From Enoplolaimus lenunculus (lineage: Eukaryota > Nematoda > Enoplea > Enoplida > Thoracostomopsidae): a DNA stretch of 64,000 bases. The stretch spans positions 1 through 64,000 of the forward strand of contig JASANG010000693.1 in the NCBI GenBank assembly GCA_030248215.1. The letters run 5' to 3'. The notes below the pieces were generated by a model. The model had not been told where the DNA came from, made no database searches, and worked only from the letters and a program-made list of their open reading frames with translations. Every line of letters starts with the position of its first letter. The first letter of the stretch is position 1. A program made the position numbers and the translations under genes. This document shows positions 11,742 to 22,296 of the stretch, one piece after another.

Positions 11742-11934
11742 GTATTTTTTCATTATATATTTTCAGTTGTTGGAACCAAGATGCTGGATTTCATGCATTG
11801 GTTAAATGTCACGACAAACTTTGTTGATAACGTCTACAGTGATTGTCTCGCACTCAAATTCGATGAATGTATTTTGATTGTTTTCTAAAGTTTTCTTGAA
11901 CAAATTATTTCTTGACGTATAACGTATATATATT

Positions 11935-11998
11935 AGGGTGCAACCGGATATCCGGCTTTGGCTCCAGCTCCGGCAGATTTTGGGATCCAGTTGCACCC
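11935..11998 (+). mobile_element. family K short hairpin inserted at the Penelope fragment
   Basis: About 64 bp with inverted ends AGGGTGCAACCGGAT and CAGTTGCACCCTGAT; the middle is CCGG-rich. The ends match the family K terminus seen at 1530-1552 and 17783-17803. Confidence 0.6.
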
Positions 11999-12480
11999 TG
12001 ATATAATTCCGTTTTTTGGATCTCATACAAGTTTTTTAAAGAAACAATTAAATAGTTTATTTAATGAACACTTTAAAAACTCGGATATTCAGTTTCGCAT
12101 TGTAATATTCAACCACCTCAAAGTTCGATCAATGTTTCAATTTAAAGACGCTATCCCAACACTTTTACGCTCACACGTTATCTACAAATTTGAGTGTTCC
12201 AGTTGTCAACTGGACTATATTGGCTCAACAAATGGCCAATTATTCAAGCGTGTATGCGAACATAAAGGTGTATCGGATAGAACCCTTATCGAACCGGTTT
12301 CAAGTTCAAAAATGAAATCAGCAATTTCCGACCATTGTAAGTCATGTAATCATCCGTGTGAAATAGATGATTTTCTATAATCGCCTCCTCGATTCGTGAT
12401 AAATCCAAATTACGAACCAATGCTGCACTCCATATTTTGGAGTCAATAATCATACGCAACCTGAAACCAAAGTTAAATGT
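11999..12480 (+). mobile_element. Penelope-like retroelement, 3' end with GIY-YIG endonuclease domain, broken
   Basis: The translation shows the Penelope-like C-terminal layout: FFGSHTSFLKKQLN, then FQFKDAIPTLLRSHVIYKF, a CSSCQLDYIGSTNGQLFKR segment (the GIY-YIG-type motif of these elements), then EHKG and an HCKSC cysteine motif. The conserved tail (RNLKPKLN-type) follows, but the stretch has about one frame break. No reverse transcriptase lies upstream, so this is a 5'-truncated fossil. A short family K hairpin sits directly at its 5' edge. Confidence 0.75.
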
Positions 12481-12619
12481 GCATAACAGTGCTTATAATT
12501 TTTGCATATTTAGGTAAGAATGTCTTGCATAGTTGCTCCTGGTCCTGATTATTTAAATTCTATGATATATATATTACGCTTAGTCTTAGTCTTAAGTTCA
12601 GGCTATTCAAAGATTTATG

Positions 12620-12865
12620 TTTAATATCCCGGGTATATAATATCCCAATTTCCAAAATCCCAATTTCCCAATATCCCTAGCGATAAAGGTTGCGCGCAAA
12701 CTTGCAATTTCGCAATAGATAGAAGGTCGCAAAATCCCAATTTCCCGGGTCTTATTCGAATTTCCTAAAATCTCAGTTTCTCAGGTAATATCTACAAACT
12801 TCCCAAAATCCACAATTTCCCGCTAAATATCCCGATTTTCCAAAATCCCAATTTCCCAGGTAAAA
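12620..12865. repeat. degenerate repeat of CCCAATTTCCCAAAATCC type
   Basis: Imperfect units mixing AATATCCC, AATTTCCC and AAATCCCAA, repeated about ten times and broken by unrelated bases. No longer period. Confidence 0.6.
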
Positions 12866-13247
12866 TATACGCGTATTTTGGTAGAAAATTCTTCGGTATA
12901 TGGTTCGATGCATTGATTTATATCATAGCTTTTCAACACATTCCCCCACATTTAAGTTTAAGACCTACATTGGAAAACACTTAAGCGAAAAACTTAAACT
13001 TAAGCATGTTGGGGAAAGTGTGTCCGAGTCACTGTATGATGCAAGAAAATCCGCCCAGGCTTAGGCCCCCAATAAAAGTTAAAACCAAATAAATTTCTGG
13101 ATTCGCCACTGATCAAAAGTCTTATTTCTTCAAAAGTTTGAATTTTTAAAATTGTAAAATTAACTCAAAGTGTCATCTAAAAATTTGATTAAAATTTCAT
13201 TTCTTAAATTTGAGCAAATTTTAATCATTACAGACTATATGTATAAT

Positions 13248-13562
13248 ACAGGAGTGCATGATACAAGAGTATGCAACTCTTGGCGTTCCGCATGGTACAA
13301 AGTGTACCACTTGGCGTTGCATTTTTGACCGACCCCCCTTATGGAGAGGGGGTACGACCTATGAGAACCATGGCACTTTATGGGTTCGGCATCAAAAAAG
13401 CTCCGTTTAGTTTAATTTAAGGGTACTGCATGTGACAGCGACACCCTTCCCTCTAAACTAAAGAAGGTCAGCCAAAAACGCAACGTCTGGCGGTACATTT
13501 TGTACCATGAGCGGACCCGCAGAGTTGCATACTTTTGAGAGTACCACATGCACTCTTTATAA
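13248..13562. mobile_element. family G MITE
   Basis: Inverted ends GAGTGCATGATACAAGAGTA and TACTTTTGAGAGTACCACATGCACTC-like right arm (13528-13556). Subterminal TTGGCGTTGCATTTTTG and CCAAAAACGCAACG are also inverted. Other copies lie at 39755, 45350 and 50712. Confidence 0.8.
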
Positions 13563-14040
13563 AGAATACGTCCTGAGCTACAGTCTTCAGGGTATTATAG
13601 GCTTAATCTGAAGCCTAAACCTTGATATATTGTGGAACAAAGCATATAACCGCTTGTAAATTTTATCTTTCACTATCGCAGAGTTGTAAAAACAGCCAAT
13701 GTTTGCGAAATTTCTGACAATACAGCATGAAACTATGTGTGATGTGGTAAACAACTCTGCGTGAACCACATGTTGCATGAGACTCAAGTCACAGTAACCC
13801 TAACATTATTAGTAACTTATTATTTATCATGGTATATACTTGAAACCGTTTTCGAGGCACAATGGACTTCGATTGGTCCAGAATAAAAATCTTGTATTTT
13901 TGATTATTTGATTTTTAGTTCTCCGAGAATCTTTCAAGGGCCGTAATTAATTTATTTTGGGCATGGAAGATTAAGCTTCCTAGTAAGATTTGTTGCGTTT
14001 TACTTTAGCAAGCCTTCAAAATTTCAAGCTTTGGAAATTT

Positions 14041-14232
14041 GGCCAATGTAAAAGAACAGGGGCGCAATAGTATTATAAGCATATTCCTAATTCTTAGCCA
14101 AAGCCTATGCCTAAGCGTAAGAATGAGCATATTTCTAAGCCTAAACCAAGCAAAAAAATTTGTCTAAACCTTAAGCTTACTCTATTGCAGTCCCACAGAA
14201 AAACGTTCCGCCATTGATGTTTACATGGGTCG
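14041..14232 (-). mobile_element. family A MITE
   Basis: Ends GGCCAATGTAAAAGAACAGG and TTGATGTTTACATGGGTC. Flanks GGAAATTT and TGAAATTT. Confidence 0.85.
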
Positions 14233-14501
14233 TGAAATTTTGTAGAAACCCCAGAAGAATTATGATAAAAACTTTTCAAAAATTTAAGTAATTACACTTC
14301 CGAACAACAAAGGTGTGATTTCTGAAATGAAAAAAATTTCGTATACAAACCAAGCAGGTTTTAGAACGCATTTGCTAACAAAATAAATAATGCCAAAAAA
14401 TTTGGTTCGCCGCTTTAAGTAACCAAAAAATATATTAGTTTAAACTTGAAAATTTACAGAAATATTTTTAGTTTATGAATTTGGAATATAAGAATTTCTA
14501 G

Positions 14502-14692
14502 CCCATGTAAAGATCAGGGACGGAACGTTGTTCCGCGGGACTGGAATAGAGTAACCTTTAGCTTTAGACTAATTTTTTCGCTTAAGCTTAGACTTCTGCT
14601 TAAGAATTAAGTTTATCGTAACGCTGAAGTTTAGGCTTCGGCTTACGAATATGCGTATACTACTGTTCAGCTCCTGTTCTATACATTGTCCT
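14502..14692 (+). mobile_element. family A MITE
   Basis: GCCCATGTAAAGATCAGGGA left, CTGTTCTATACATTGTCC right. Flanks AATTTCTA and AATTTTCT suggest a decayed 8-bp duplication. Confidence 0.8.
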
Positions 14693-14854
14693 AATTTTCT
14701 AGCACCACTGTTTAGGACATTTAGTTTAAAAAATTTTAAAAACGCTTACTTAGGTGAAAATTGTTTCAAAACCTGAAATTTATCAGTAGGCCCGCGTATG
14801 TAACAGATACTGAACAAATTCGCAGGACTTATGCGTTTTGATTAATGTACAAAA

Positions 14855-15033
14855 AATCACGGTCGTTACAGTAGAATAAGCATATTCCTAAGCCTAAGCG
14901 TAAGCGTAAGGATATGCCTATACCTAAGCCTAAATCATCTACTCCTAAACCCAAGCAAAAATCAGTCTAAAGCTTAAGTTTTCTGTGTTGTAGTTCCGCA
15001 GAAAAAATTGTCCACGCCTGATCTACGCATGGA
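14855..15033 (-). mobile_element. family A/E MITE, eroded
   Basis: CAGTAGAATAAGCATATTCC, CCTAAGCG array, then TTAGTCTAAAGC-like text in the usual order and GCCTGATCTACGCATGG. Confidence 0.6.
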
Positions 15034-15212
15034 TTGGCGTTTGCAAGGGTCAAGTGTTAAGGTGAAATTCTCTCTTGCGGTTATTTCTTCAAATTTGATT
15101 CATAGATCTGTTGTATTTATTGGCATTTGATTTCCGATATCAACCCTAGCAAATTGAATCGTTCGCATGCCGCAAAATTTTCGCTTCTTAAGTGCCAAAC
15201 CACAACGTACCC

Positions 15213-15455
15213 TAAAGCCCAATTTACACGTCCAAGTTTTAGACAGAGCGAACTTGCAGCTACATTTTCCATGGTGCAAATTTATGCAGCGAGAATTTGC
15301 AGCTGCAAGTTTAGTTCGAAAAACACTGTTGTTACAAAATTGTCAGCTGCTAATTGCATCTGCAACTTTAATGGTACAAAAACGACCATTTGCGCATTGC
15401 AGATGCGAGTTGTGGTTTCAAAAACTTGCACGTGTGAATTTAAGCTGTAAACTTG
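15213..15455. mobile_element. family I element, copy 1
   Basis: Ends AAAGCCCAATTTACACGT and GCACGTGTGAATTTAAGC are inverted. The inside is rich in TTGCAGCTGCAA-like words. Open frames here are by-products of the repeat. Confidence 0.7.
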
Positions 15456-15937
15456 TTGTCTAAGTACTTACTAATTAACTGTTTGCCTGTGTGAAAATTT
15501 TGTTCCCTCGTTGGAAACTTGACATCTCAAAGTAAATACTGAAAATATTCGGGTTGAAATTTGAAACTTTAACAATAATTCTGGCAAATTCTGGCAAAGT
15601 TGGCTTTACTGTTGAAACAAACACGGCATAGTTGGCCAACAAAAGGCAAACAACTTGATGAGATACAGACTAAATTCTTTGGGTTTTTATTTGAAGAAGC
15701 TAACATATGACACGGTATAGGCATTCTAGAGCAAGTAACAAGAAACTCCACAAATCAACATGAGCCTGTTGTGGCAGTTGCGCCGAAAACAGCAGGGGTG
15801 TTTGCTGGGGGTGGGATGCATCTCCCTCACCGGTTGTGTCGTGTTGAAACACATGTAATGCCAACAGTTTATATGAAACTCAACTTTGGTTTTGAGTCAA
15901 AAAAGCCGAAAAAATGTATCCAAATTTTCAACGCTAA

Positions 15938-16210
15938 TTTAACCCTTTGTCACATGAATATTTTCAATTTCAAATGAGACGTAATTTCAAGGTAAGGTTC
16001 GAACCTCGGTCTCACGGGTGGGAGGCGTTTACGATGACCACTGAGCTATAGGAGCTTAACGCTCGAGCTCGAGGGGGCTCTCACGTCTTGTGGAGATTTT
16101 GCTCTGCGCATATATGTTACAATTGATAAACACTGCTCACAGTGTCTATATTGCTCGTATATTATTGCATTTAGTTGCTCATAGTATACTCTTTGAGTGA
16201 GGGGGTTATA
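15938..16210 (-). mobile_element. family T element with tRNA-Gly-like core
   Basis: Ends TTTAACCCTTTGTCACATG and GAGGGGGTTATAAA. On the minus strand the core is CTATAGCTCAGTGGTCATCG, loop CTCCCAC (anticodon position CCC) and GAGGTTCGAACCTTA. Confidence 0.8.
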
Positions 16211-16462
16211 AAGGTTTGCACCCTTCAGCTCCTTGTCGATCTGGAAATCCCAAGATTCACACTGGTGTTGTAGTTGGTTTGAAAAGATTACGCAATGGAG
16301 CGTTCATACCTTCCTAAAAGTTATCCCTAAATCTATACGGCACTCTTGACGTTTCCCCTCATAGTAAAAAAGTTTTGATTTAGGATACTACTTAGTGATA
16401 GGTTTACCGGTGCCAGGTTTAGGAATCTGCTTCTTAGTACTGTTACGGCATTCAACTATATA

Positions 16463-16880
16463 TTGTAGTGACCCGAATAAAAGAGGAGGGCTGATATTTA
16501 TTTGGCCTCTCCAGAGGGTTCGCCACTTATTCGGTGACGGACTGTTATATAGGTTAAGCCGCCCTCCGCCACCCTTCGTTATTGATATATCCGGTACTGC
16601 AATTATTCGTTGAATTAAACGTTTGTCTTGTATCATAAGCTTGAGCGATAAAGCAAGGTTATAGAAATGTTCCTACTTTTAAAACTTACGAACTCGACTT
16701 TATTTGGTCCTGGAGTTATTTGTGTACTACAATTAGGAACAATTGACATTTATGGTCTTTAATTAGGGTTTAGAAACTCTATTGGCTGACGGACTCTTAT
16801 TAGGGATACGGACTCCTGTTGCATTGGGACTCAAAACGGGAACCCCTCTCATCACCACCATTTTATTCGGGTCCCTACAG
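16463..16880 (+). mobile_element. family B MITE, near full length
   Basis: Ends TTGTAGTGACCCGAATAAA and ATTCGGGTCCCTACAG, TA on both sides, 418 bp. Opposite orientation to the 5551 copy. The open frames on both strands are shared by all copies and encode nothing recognisable. Confidence 0.88.
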
Positions 16881-17619
16881 TACGGGCCATTTCTCGAGAA
16901 GGAATTTTTCACTGAGAGGACAAGAATGTGGGACGTTTCAATATTGCAAAAAGGGGTACAGTTACCCATTTTTTGCTATATTTCGGAAGTACTTAATCAT
17001 TGTAGCTTGTTTTGATTTGTTGTATGAAATCATGTCCCTACCGTCCTAAAATTTCATAGCCTTCTCAAGCGTTATCGGTCTGATCATTGGGGTTGAACTC
17101 AACCCAAACATCAGGGTATTTATAGCGCTACAACACGTAATAAACAGTGTGTGAATAATTGCACCTTTTTTATTACATCAACGCTTTTTAGCACCGTATG
17201 AATTCAGCAGAAAACAAAATAAAAAATTCAATGAAAACAATAATGAAAAAACAGTACAGAAACAAGTAAATCGATTTATAAGCTGTAATCATGAGCTAAA
17301 AACTCAAATACGGCAATATTATTCTCAAATTTATTTAGTATCTACCTATCCACCAAGTGTTAAACTTCAAATTTCTATTAAATTCTATTTTTCAAATGTT
17401 CATGTATTACACTACGACACTACCTTAATATTACCAAGAGTGTATAATATAGGAAGAGTGTGACACTATGCATACAACATGTATTAGCGTGATGTAGTAT
17501 CACGCGGACCCTACTTTGTCTAACTTCCCCCCCTTGATTGAAGGGGGGGGGGGTTCGGTACGGCTTTGCATTAAACAAAATTGCGTATATAATACAATGA
17601 ATCGCTTATGATTTTCAGA

Positions 17620-17803
17620 TACATAATATGAATTTTTATTTCGTTTCAAAAAATTGCAGCATATCTGCAACGAATAATTGCGACATTTACACGTGATTTA
17701 TAACTAATTTTTAACGTGAAAATATCATAATTTTCGTTCATTTCTATTACCGGAAACGGAAACCGATTTTTCCGGAAATGGATATCCGGTTACCCCCCGA
17801 TTC
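17620..17803 (+). mobile_element. family K element, right part
   Basis: Matches 1380-1553 in order: GTGATTTATAACTAATTTTT, ACCGGAAACGGAAACCG, GGATATCCGGTTACCCCCCG. Confidence 0.55.
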
Positions 17804-18107
17804 CGAAGGATATCTTTTTAAGCTTAAATCGATTATATATTTGCCAGTTAACATTATACCATCCAGATGCATCTAAATTCAACTCGGAATAAGGGGGTGT
17901 ATACCAAGCGGGACGTTTGCTGAACCATAGGGTCCGACAAAATTGACCATGTTTTGTGTCCGGGTAGCTGTAAACCGGATATATTTCAGCACCAATTCTC
18001 AAATGACGGTCTATGAATACCTTACTTAGGGGAAATTTTGGTTCAATGCCCATTTTTACATAAACACGGTAATTAGAATACGAACATAATAAACAAATCC
18101 AGCCAGC
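17790..18107 (-). CDS. unrecognised ORF, possible exon or gene remnant
   Basis: About 105 open codons without simple repeats, rich in Tyr, Trp and Pro (for example YPVYSYPDTKHGQFC and SGWYNVNWQIYNRF). The open frame begins right after a stop and the first in-frame ATG is internal (MGIEPKFPL). Its 3' end runs into a family K repeat end, so any real coding part probably stops before about 17815. The composition looks more protein-like than neighbouring ORFs, but I recognise no domain. Confidence 0.25.
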   Translation of the reverse strand, partial: AGWICLLCSYSNYRVYVKMGIEPKFPLSKVFIDRHLRIGAEIYPVYSYPDTKHGQFCRTLWFSKRPAWYTPPYSELNLDASGWYNVNWQIYNRFKLKKISFGIGG

Positions 18108-18214
18108 CAATCACAATAAAGTTCGTGTACACTTTTACTCAGCAGAGTTTTCAATATTTTTAGAATTTGGCATAACTTTTTAGGCTTAGGTTTTGACTTT
18201 TAGGCTTCGGCTTT

Positions 18215-18373
18215 AGTTTGTGAGGAAAGTGTGCAAGAGCTTAGCATAAAATTAAAGCTAAGATTACAACATGCTGACTTTTGCTATGCAATAATAATGC
18301 ATTGGGTTCTTAAATTTTATGAATATGAGTGAGATATATTTCTATGTGAAGACTACACTATCTTACTCATGAC
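18215..18373 (+). repeat. repeat S, copy 2
   Basis: GAGGAAAGTGTGCAAGAGCTT to TCTTACTCATGACGGC region, about 90% like copy 1 by eye, with the same small differences spread along its length. Confidence 0.8.
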
Positions 18374-18507
18374 GGCGAATGTAAGGATCAGGGGCGGAGA
18401 GTTTTTCTGTGGGACTGCAATAGAGTAAGCTTAAGCTTTAGACTTATTTTTTGCTTGGCTTAGACATAGGCTTACGAATACGCTCATTCTTACGTTTACG
18501 TTTTTTA
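18374..18507 (+). mobile_element. family A MITE, right end missing
   Basis: GGCGAATGTAAGGATCAGGG then AGAGTAAGCTTAAGCTTTAG. The TTAGGC part ends where family I begins. Confidence 0.75.
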
Positions 18508-18672
18508 TTAAAAATTATAGCTAGGAATTTAGCTCACATGTGTGAATAACCATGCTAGTTCACTGAATTTATTGCAGTCGCTTTATCATGATGGCCGATG
18601 AAAAAATGCAAGTTACGTGTGCAATTTGCAGATGCAAGATCTCGCAGCAAAAACGTGCACGTGTGAATAGGG
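18508..18672. mobile_element. family I element, copy 2
   Basis: CTCACATGTGTGAATAACCATG, TGATGAAAAAATGCAAG-type text and ACGTGCACGTGTGAATAGGG match 31003-31270. The left part is missing. Confidence 0.65.
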
Positions 18673-18673
18673 C

Positions 18674-18943
18674 ATAACTTTTTCTCACATAAATATTTTT
18701 TATTTTGGACAGATCTATTTCAGTTCACGATTCGAATCAAAGTTTCACCAGCGGGTAAGAGGGGTTTACGATCCGAATATACTCAGCTTCAAGAGCTCTA
18801 CGCTCGTGTTCGATAAGGCTTTCACGTCTTGTGCAAATTTTGTATGGTGCTACGCGTGGAAATTATTTAAACACTGCGCATTGTGTACGTATACAGTTGC
18901 GTTAAAGTTGCTCACAGTATACTCTATGCGAGAAATGGTTAAA
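18674..18943 (-). mobile_element. family T element, diverged
   Basis: Ends ACTTTTTCTCACATAAATATT and GCGAGAAATGGTTAA. The B box is weakened (CACGATTCGAATCAAAG), so this is probably an old copy. Confidence 0.6.
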
Positions 18944-18953
18944 TATTCCCATA

Positions 18954-19205
18954 CACTGTAAATTTGAGTGAGTTGATTTTAACTCAAAATGAGTTGAATC
19001 ATTCAGTCTGAGTTAGTACTATCAGAACTCAGAAATTTGAGTTGATTCGATTCATTTTGAGTTAATTAGTCAACTTACCCAGAGTCAACTCAATTCAGAG
19101 TGAGAATCAACTCAACTCAGAGTAAGTTAATATTTACTGATATTAATTCAGAAATGACCAACTCACTGGCTGAATTGATTAAACAACTCATTGGAATTTA
19201 CAGTG
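18954..19205 (+). mobile_element. family D MITE, intact ends
   Basis: CACTGTAAATTTGAGTGAG to TTGGAATTTACAGTG, with TA on both sides. Confidence 0.9.
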
Positions 19206-19209
19206 TATA

Positions 19210-19720
19210 AAGATAATTTCAAGTGGTCAAAGGATCAAAGTGTATATGACCAACCGTCAATTAATCATCAAACTTAACTTTGAAGACCGGTAAAAGACAC
19301 ATTTCTACAAAATACAGGGCCTAAGCTCGATCTCTCATCTGATCAATTAAAGTCTCCGCCCGCCCCCCCTTTATTTGTAGGGGGTAAACTTTAATTAATT
19401 TTTGTCTTAAGGTTGAAAACGCTAAAAAGAAATAATAGCATCACAAAAAGAAATAAAGCATAATACATCAAAAAATCTATATACGTAAAGTATTAATACG
19501 TGGATTTATGTACAACAAAGACTAGAGGTCAAACACTCTAAAAAGACAAATGCTAAAAAATGACAAACACAACTAAAAAATAATGACTGAAAACATAAAT
19601 TAACAAATAAATTACGTTAATTAATTAGTAGTGTAAAAATGAGAATGTTTACCTACTCTTCCATCTCGAGAAACAAAACAATGAGTGGGTTAAACCATCA
19701 TTTTTACACTACTATCAGTG
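19210..19720. other. no supported feature
   Basis: AT-rich unique sequence. Only a CCCCCC-containing stretch at 19356-19375 and AAAAAT-rich DNA are seen. Confidence 0.5.
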
Positions 19721-19721
19721 C

Positions 19722-20150
19722 GGCCCATGTTACTTTAAGAGGCGTCCAGGTTTCTGATGGGTCTATAAAAGAGTGGGTTTAGATTCTAGATTACACTTTT
19801 TTGATTAGGCTTAAGCTTAGGCTTAGGCTAAGGAGCACATTTTTGCAAAGCTTAGGCTTAGGCATAGGCTTAGGATTGGGAACACATTTTTGCAAAGCTT
19901 AGGCTTATGCTTAGGCTTAGGATTGGGAACACATTTTTGCAAAGCTTAGGCTTATGCTTAGGCTTAGGATTGGGAACACATTTTTGCAAAGCTTAGGCTT
20001 ATGCTTAGGCTTAGGAACACAGTATTGCAAAGCTTAGGCTTATGCTTATAGGCTTAGGCTTAGGAACGCATTTTTGCAAAGCTTAGGCTTAGGAATTGGC
20101 TTAGGTTTAGGAATACGCTTAATCTACTATTACACCCCTTAACATTGGTC
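19722..20150 (+). mobile_element. family F MITE with expanded internal minisatellite
   Basis: Ends GGCCCATGTTACTTTAAGAG and CCCTTAACATTGGTC. Flanks ATCAGTGC (19714-19721) and ATCAATGC (20151-20158). The interior, 19800-20105, has six or so units of about 45-55 bp, each GCTTAGGCTTATGCTTAGGC plus GGGAACACATTTTTGCAAA. Confidence 0.92.
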
Positions 20151-20264
20151 ATCAATGCTATATCTTAGCAGCTAATCAAGGCTCAAGCGTCAAGCTCTTG
20201 TAGTCGACCAGTGCTGACAAGCGCCTTTCATCTCAGAGTCCAGAGTTTAAATAACAATTTGAAC

Positions 20265-20458
20265 GGTCCAATGTATACAACAGGACCGGAACCGTAGTGT
20301 AAGCATATTCCTAAGCCTAAGCCTAAGTCTAAGCGTAAGAATGAGCCTATACCTAAGACTAAGCCTAAGCCTAAGTAAAAAAATTAGTCTAGAACTTAAG
20401 CTTTACACTGTTACAGTCCCGCCGGAAAACGTTTCCGGCCCTGTTGTATACATGGGCC
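20265..20458 (-). mobile_element. family E MITE
   Basis: GGTCCAATGTATACAACAGG left, CCCTGTTGTATACATGGGCC right. CCTAAG array with the GAATGAG unit. Confidence 0.85.
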
Positions 20459-20781
20459 GGATCTGAAATAAAACAATTGAAAGTAATTCAAGCGAGAAAC
20501 GGAATAATCATTGTAGTTGAATCTAAACAAGAACTTTTATATGCCATATTCTGTTTATCTATGTATACCATTACTGGGAGACACATAACGACTCCGGACG
20601 GTCTAAGCCCTTTTTAAAAGGCATAAAATCGAGGTTTAGCAGTATGGTTTAGCAATAAATGCTATTCTGCTTTATTGCACGCTAGTGTTTTCACATTATA
20701 TATTTCATGCGCAAATGCAATAAATAAGTATTAATATATACAATACTGCATAGGATTGCAAAATGATGGAAGTAACAGTTA

Positions 20782-20784
<3 letters not shown>

Positions 20785-20860
<76 letters not shown>
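20785..20860. repeat. (TA)n microsatellite
   Basis: Pure AT dinucleotide run of about 75 bp. Open frames across it are artefacts. Confidence 0.97.
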
Positions 20861-20863
<3 letters not shown>

Positions 20864-21362
20864 ATAGCATTGCCATGAACTGATCATAAAATATAAATAA
20901 ATGAAAGAATAAAGCAATTGCATAGCACAGACTAAAAATATACGGACTTAAAATACTATCAGAAACAAAATATAAAAAGTAGAACAAAGCATTCAGCCAC
21001 AACCGGCTCTCCATGAGAAAATTGGTTTCACTTGCAGAGATATGCATTGTAAAATAGAAGGGGCCCCACATATTCTTGATGAAAACTATCCCGGAGAGGT
21101 ATATTTTTCCGGAAAAATTTAGCCGCAGGGGGAGGGAACATTTTTTCATGGGGGGGCACTTTTTCGTGACAGTCAATACACACAAACATGTAAACTACGA
21201 AAATTAGTACACAAAACTACTAATATTTAAATTCAAAAATATAGGGACGCCTAAGTACATAAACTGCGGTCTTGAAATGTGCTAAGGATATACTAAATAT
21301 GTTAACGGTGGTATTGACGTTAAACACAGTATAATATCACCATTATACAATTATGCAATTTA

Positions 21363-21466
21363 GGGCCAATGCATACGTTTAGAACCGTAACTGTAGATTA
21401 AGCATATTCCTAAGCCTAAATGACCAATGTAAAGAACAGGGGCGGAACAGCATTATAAACATGTTC
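21363..21466 (-). mobile_element. two family A/E left-end fragments in tandem
   Basis: GGCCAATGCATACGTTTAG ... CCTAAGCCTAAA, then a fresh left end ACCAATGTAAAGAACAGG at 21422 that breaks off into family B sequence. Confidence 0.65.
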
Positions 21467-21842
21467 ATTTGGTCCCTCCAGAGGGTACCACCCCTGTTGT
21501 TCGGTTACGAACTGTTATTTATTTTTGACCCACGCTCTGCCACCCATCTTTGCTGATATATATCCCGTACTGCAATTGTCCGTCGAATTAAGCGTTTATT
21601 TTTGTCTTGTATCAAAAACTTGAGCTATAATACAAGGTTATACTTAGGAATGTACTTTCAAAGCTTAAGTATGGTTTAAAGTTTCGTACTCAACTTTATT
21701 TGGGCCTGGAGTTATTTATGCACTACAATTAGGAACAATGGACATTCATGGACTCTAAATAAGTTTAAGGACACTATCCGCTTAATTCCTATTGATTGGA
21801 ACTCAAAATGGGAACGCCTCTCATATATTCAGGTCAGTACAG
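21467..21842 (+). mobile_element. family B MITE, left end missing
   Basis: Starts inside the element at GGTCCCTCCAGAGGGTACC and runs through the usual internal text to TTCAGGTCAGTACAG and TA. Confidence 0.75.
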
Positions 21843-21894
21843 TATCAGTCGCAGGCTTTCAAACAAGTGTCGCCGCGACAGTCATCTATGGGCC

Positions 21895-22090
21895 AATGTA
21901 TAATGCACCATCCAGGTTTGTCCCACCATTTTAGTGGAAGAATTAAAGTTTTGGAGTAAAGATTCTATTTTGGCAATAAACTTAAAGATTGGCGGTAAAA
22001 TTTATATTTTGGCGGAAAAATTCAAATTTTAGCCGGAAAATTCAATGTTACGCGTAAAATTCAAATTTTTTGGAAAATTGTAAACATGGC
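21895..22090. repeat. degenerate GGCGGTAAAATTCAAATTT-type repeat
   Basis: About six imperfect units of 25-30 bp: TTTTGGCAATAAA, TTGGCGGTAAAATT, TTTTGGCGGAAAAATTC, TTTAGCCGGAAAATTC, TTACGCGTAAAATTC. Confidence 0.5.
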
Positions 22091-22296
22091 TCAAGAAAAA
22101 ACACACTGTAAAAATGCCCTCTCAATTTTCGAACGTGTGCTAAGAATAGTGTGTGAAAAACAACATACTAGCTAAATAGTGTGAAAATAATCACTTGGTG
22201 TAAGAAATAACTGTAATTTTGTTGCTACTTTTCCCATTTTTAAGCCTAACTTAAGCCAGAGTCTACTTATAAATACTTGAATGTGTGCTTAAAACA

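Noticed and set aside
16388-16636. Overlapping ORFs within family B as a transposase remnant
   Set aside because: Frames on both strands recur in every copy and show no DDE motifs or helix-turn-helix; the element is a MITE.
20691-21185. Long open frames across the TA microsatellite
   Set aside because: The Tyr-Ile run is the microsatellite translated; flanks show no gene features.
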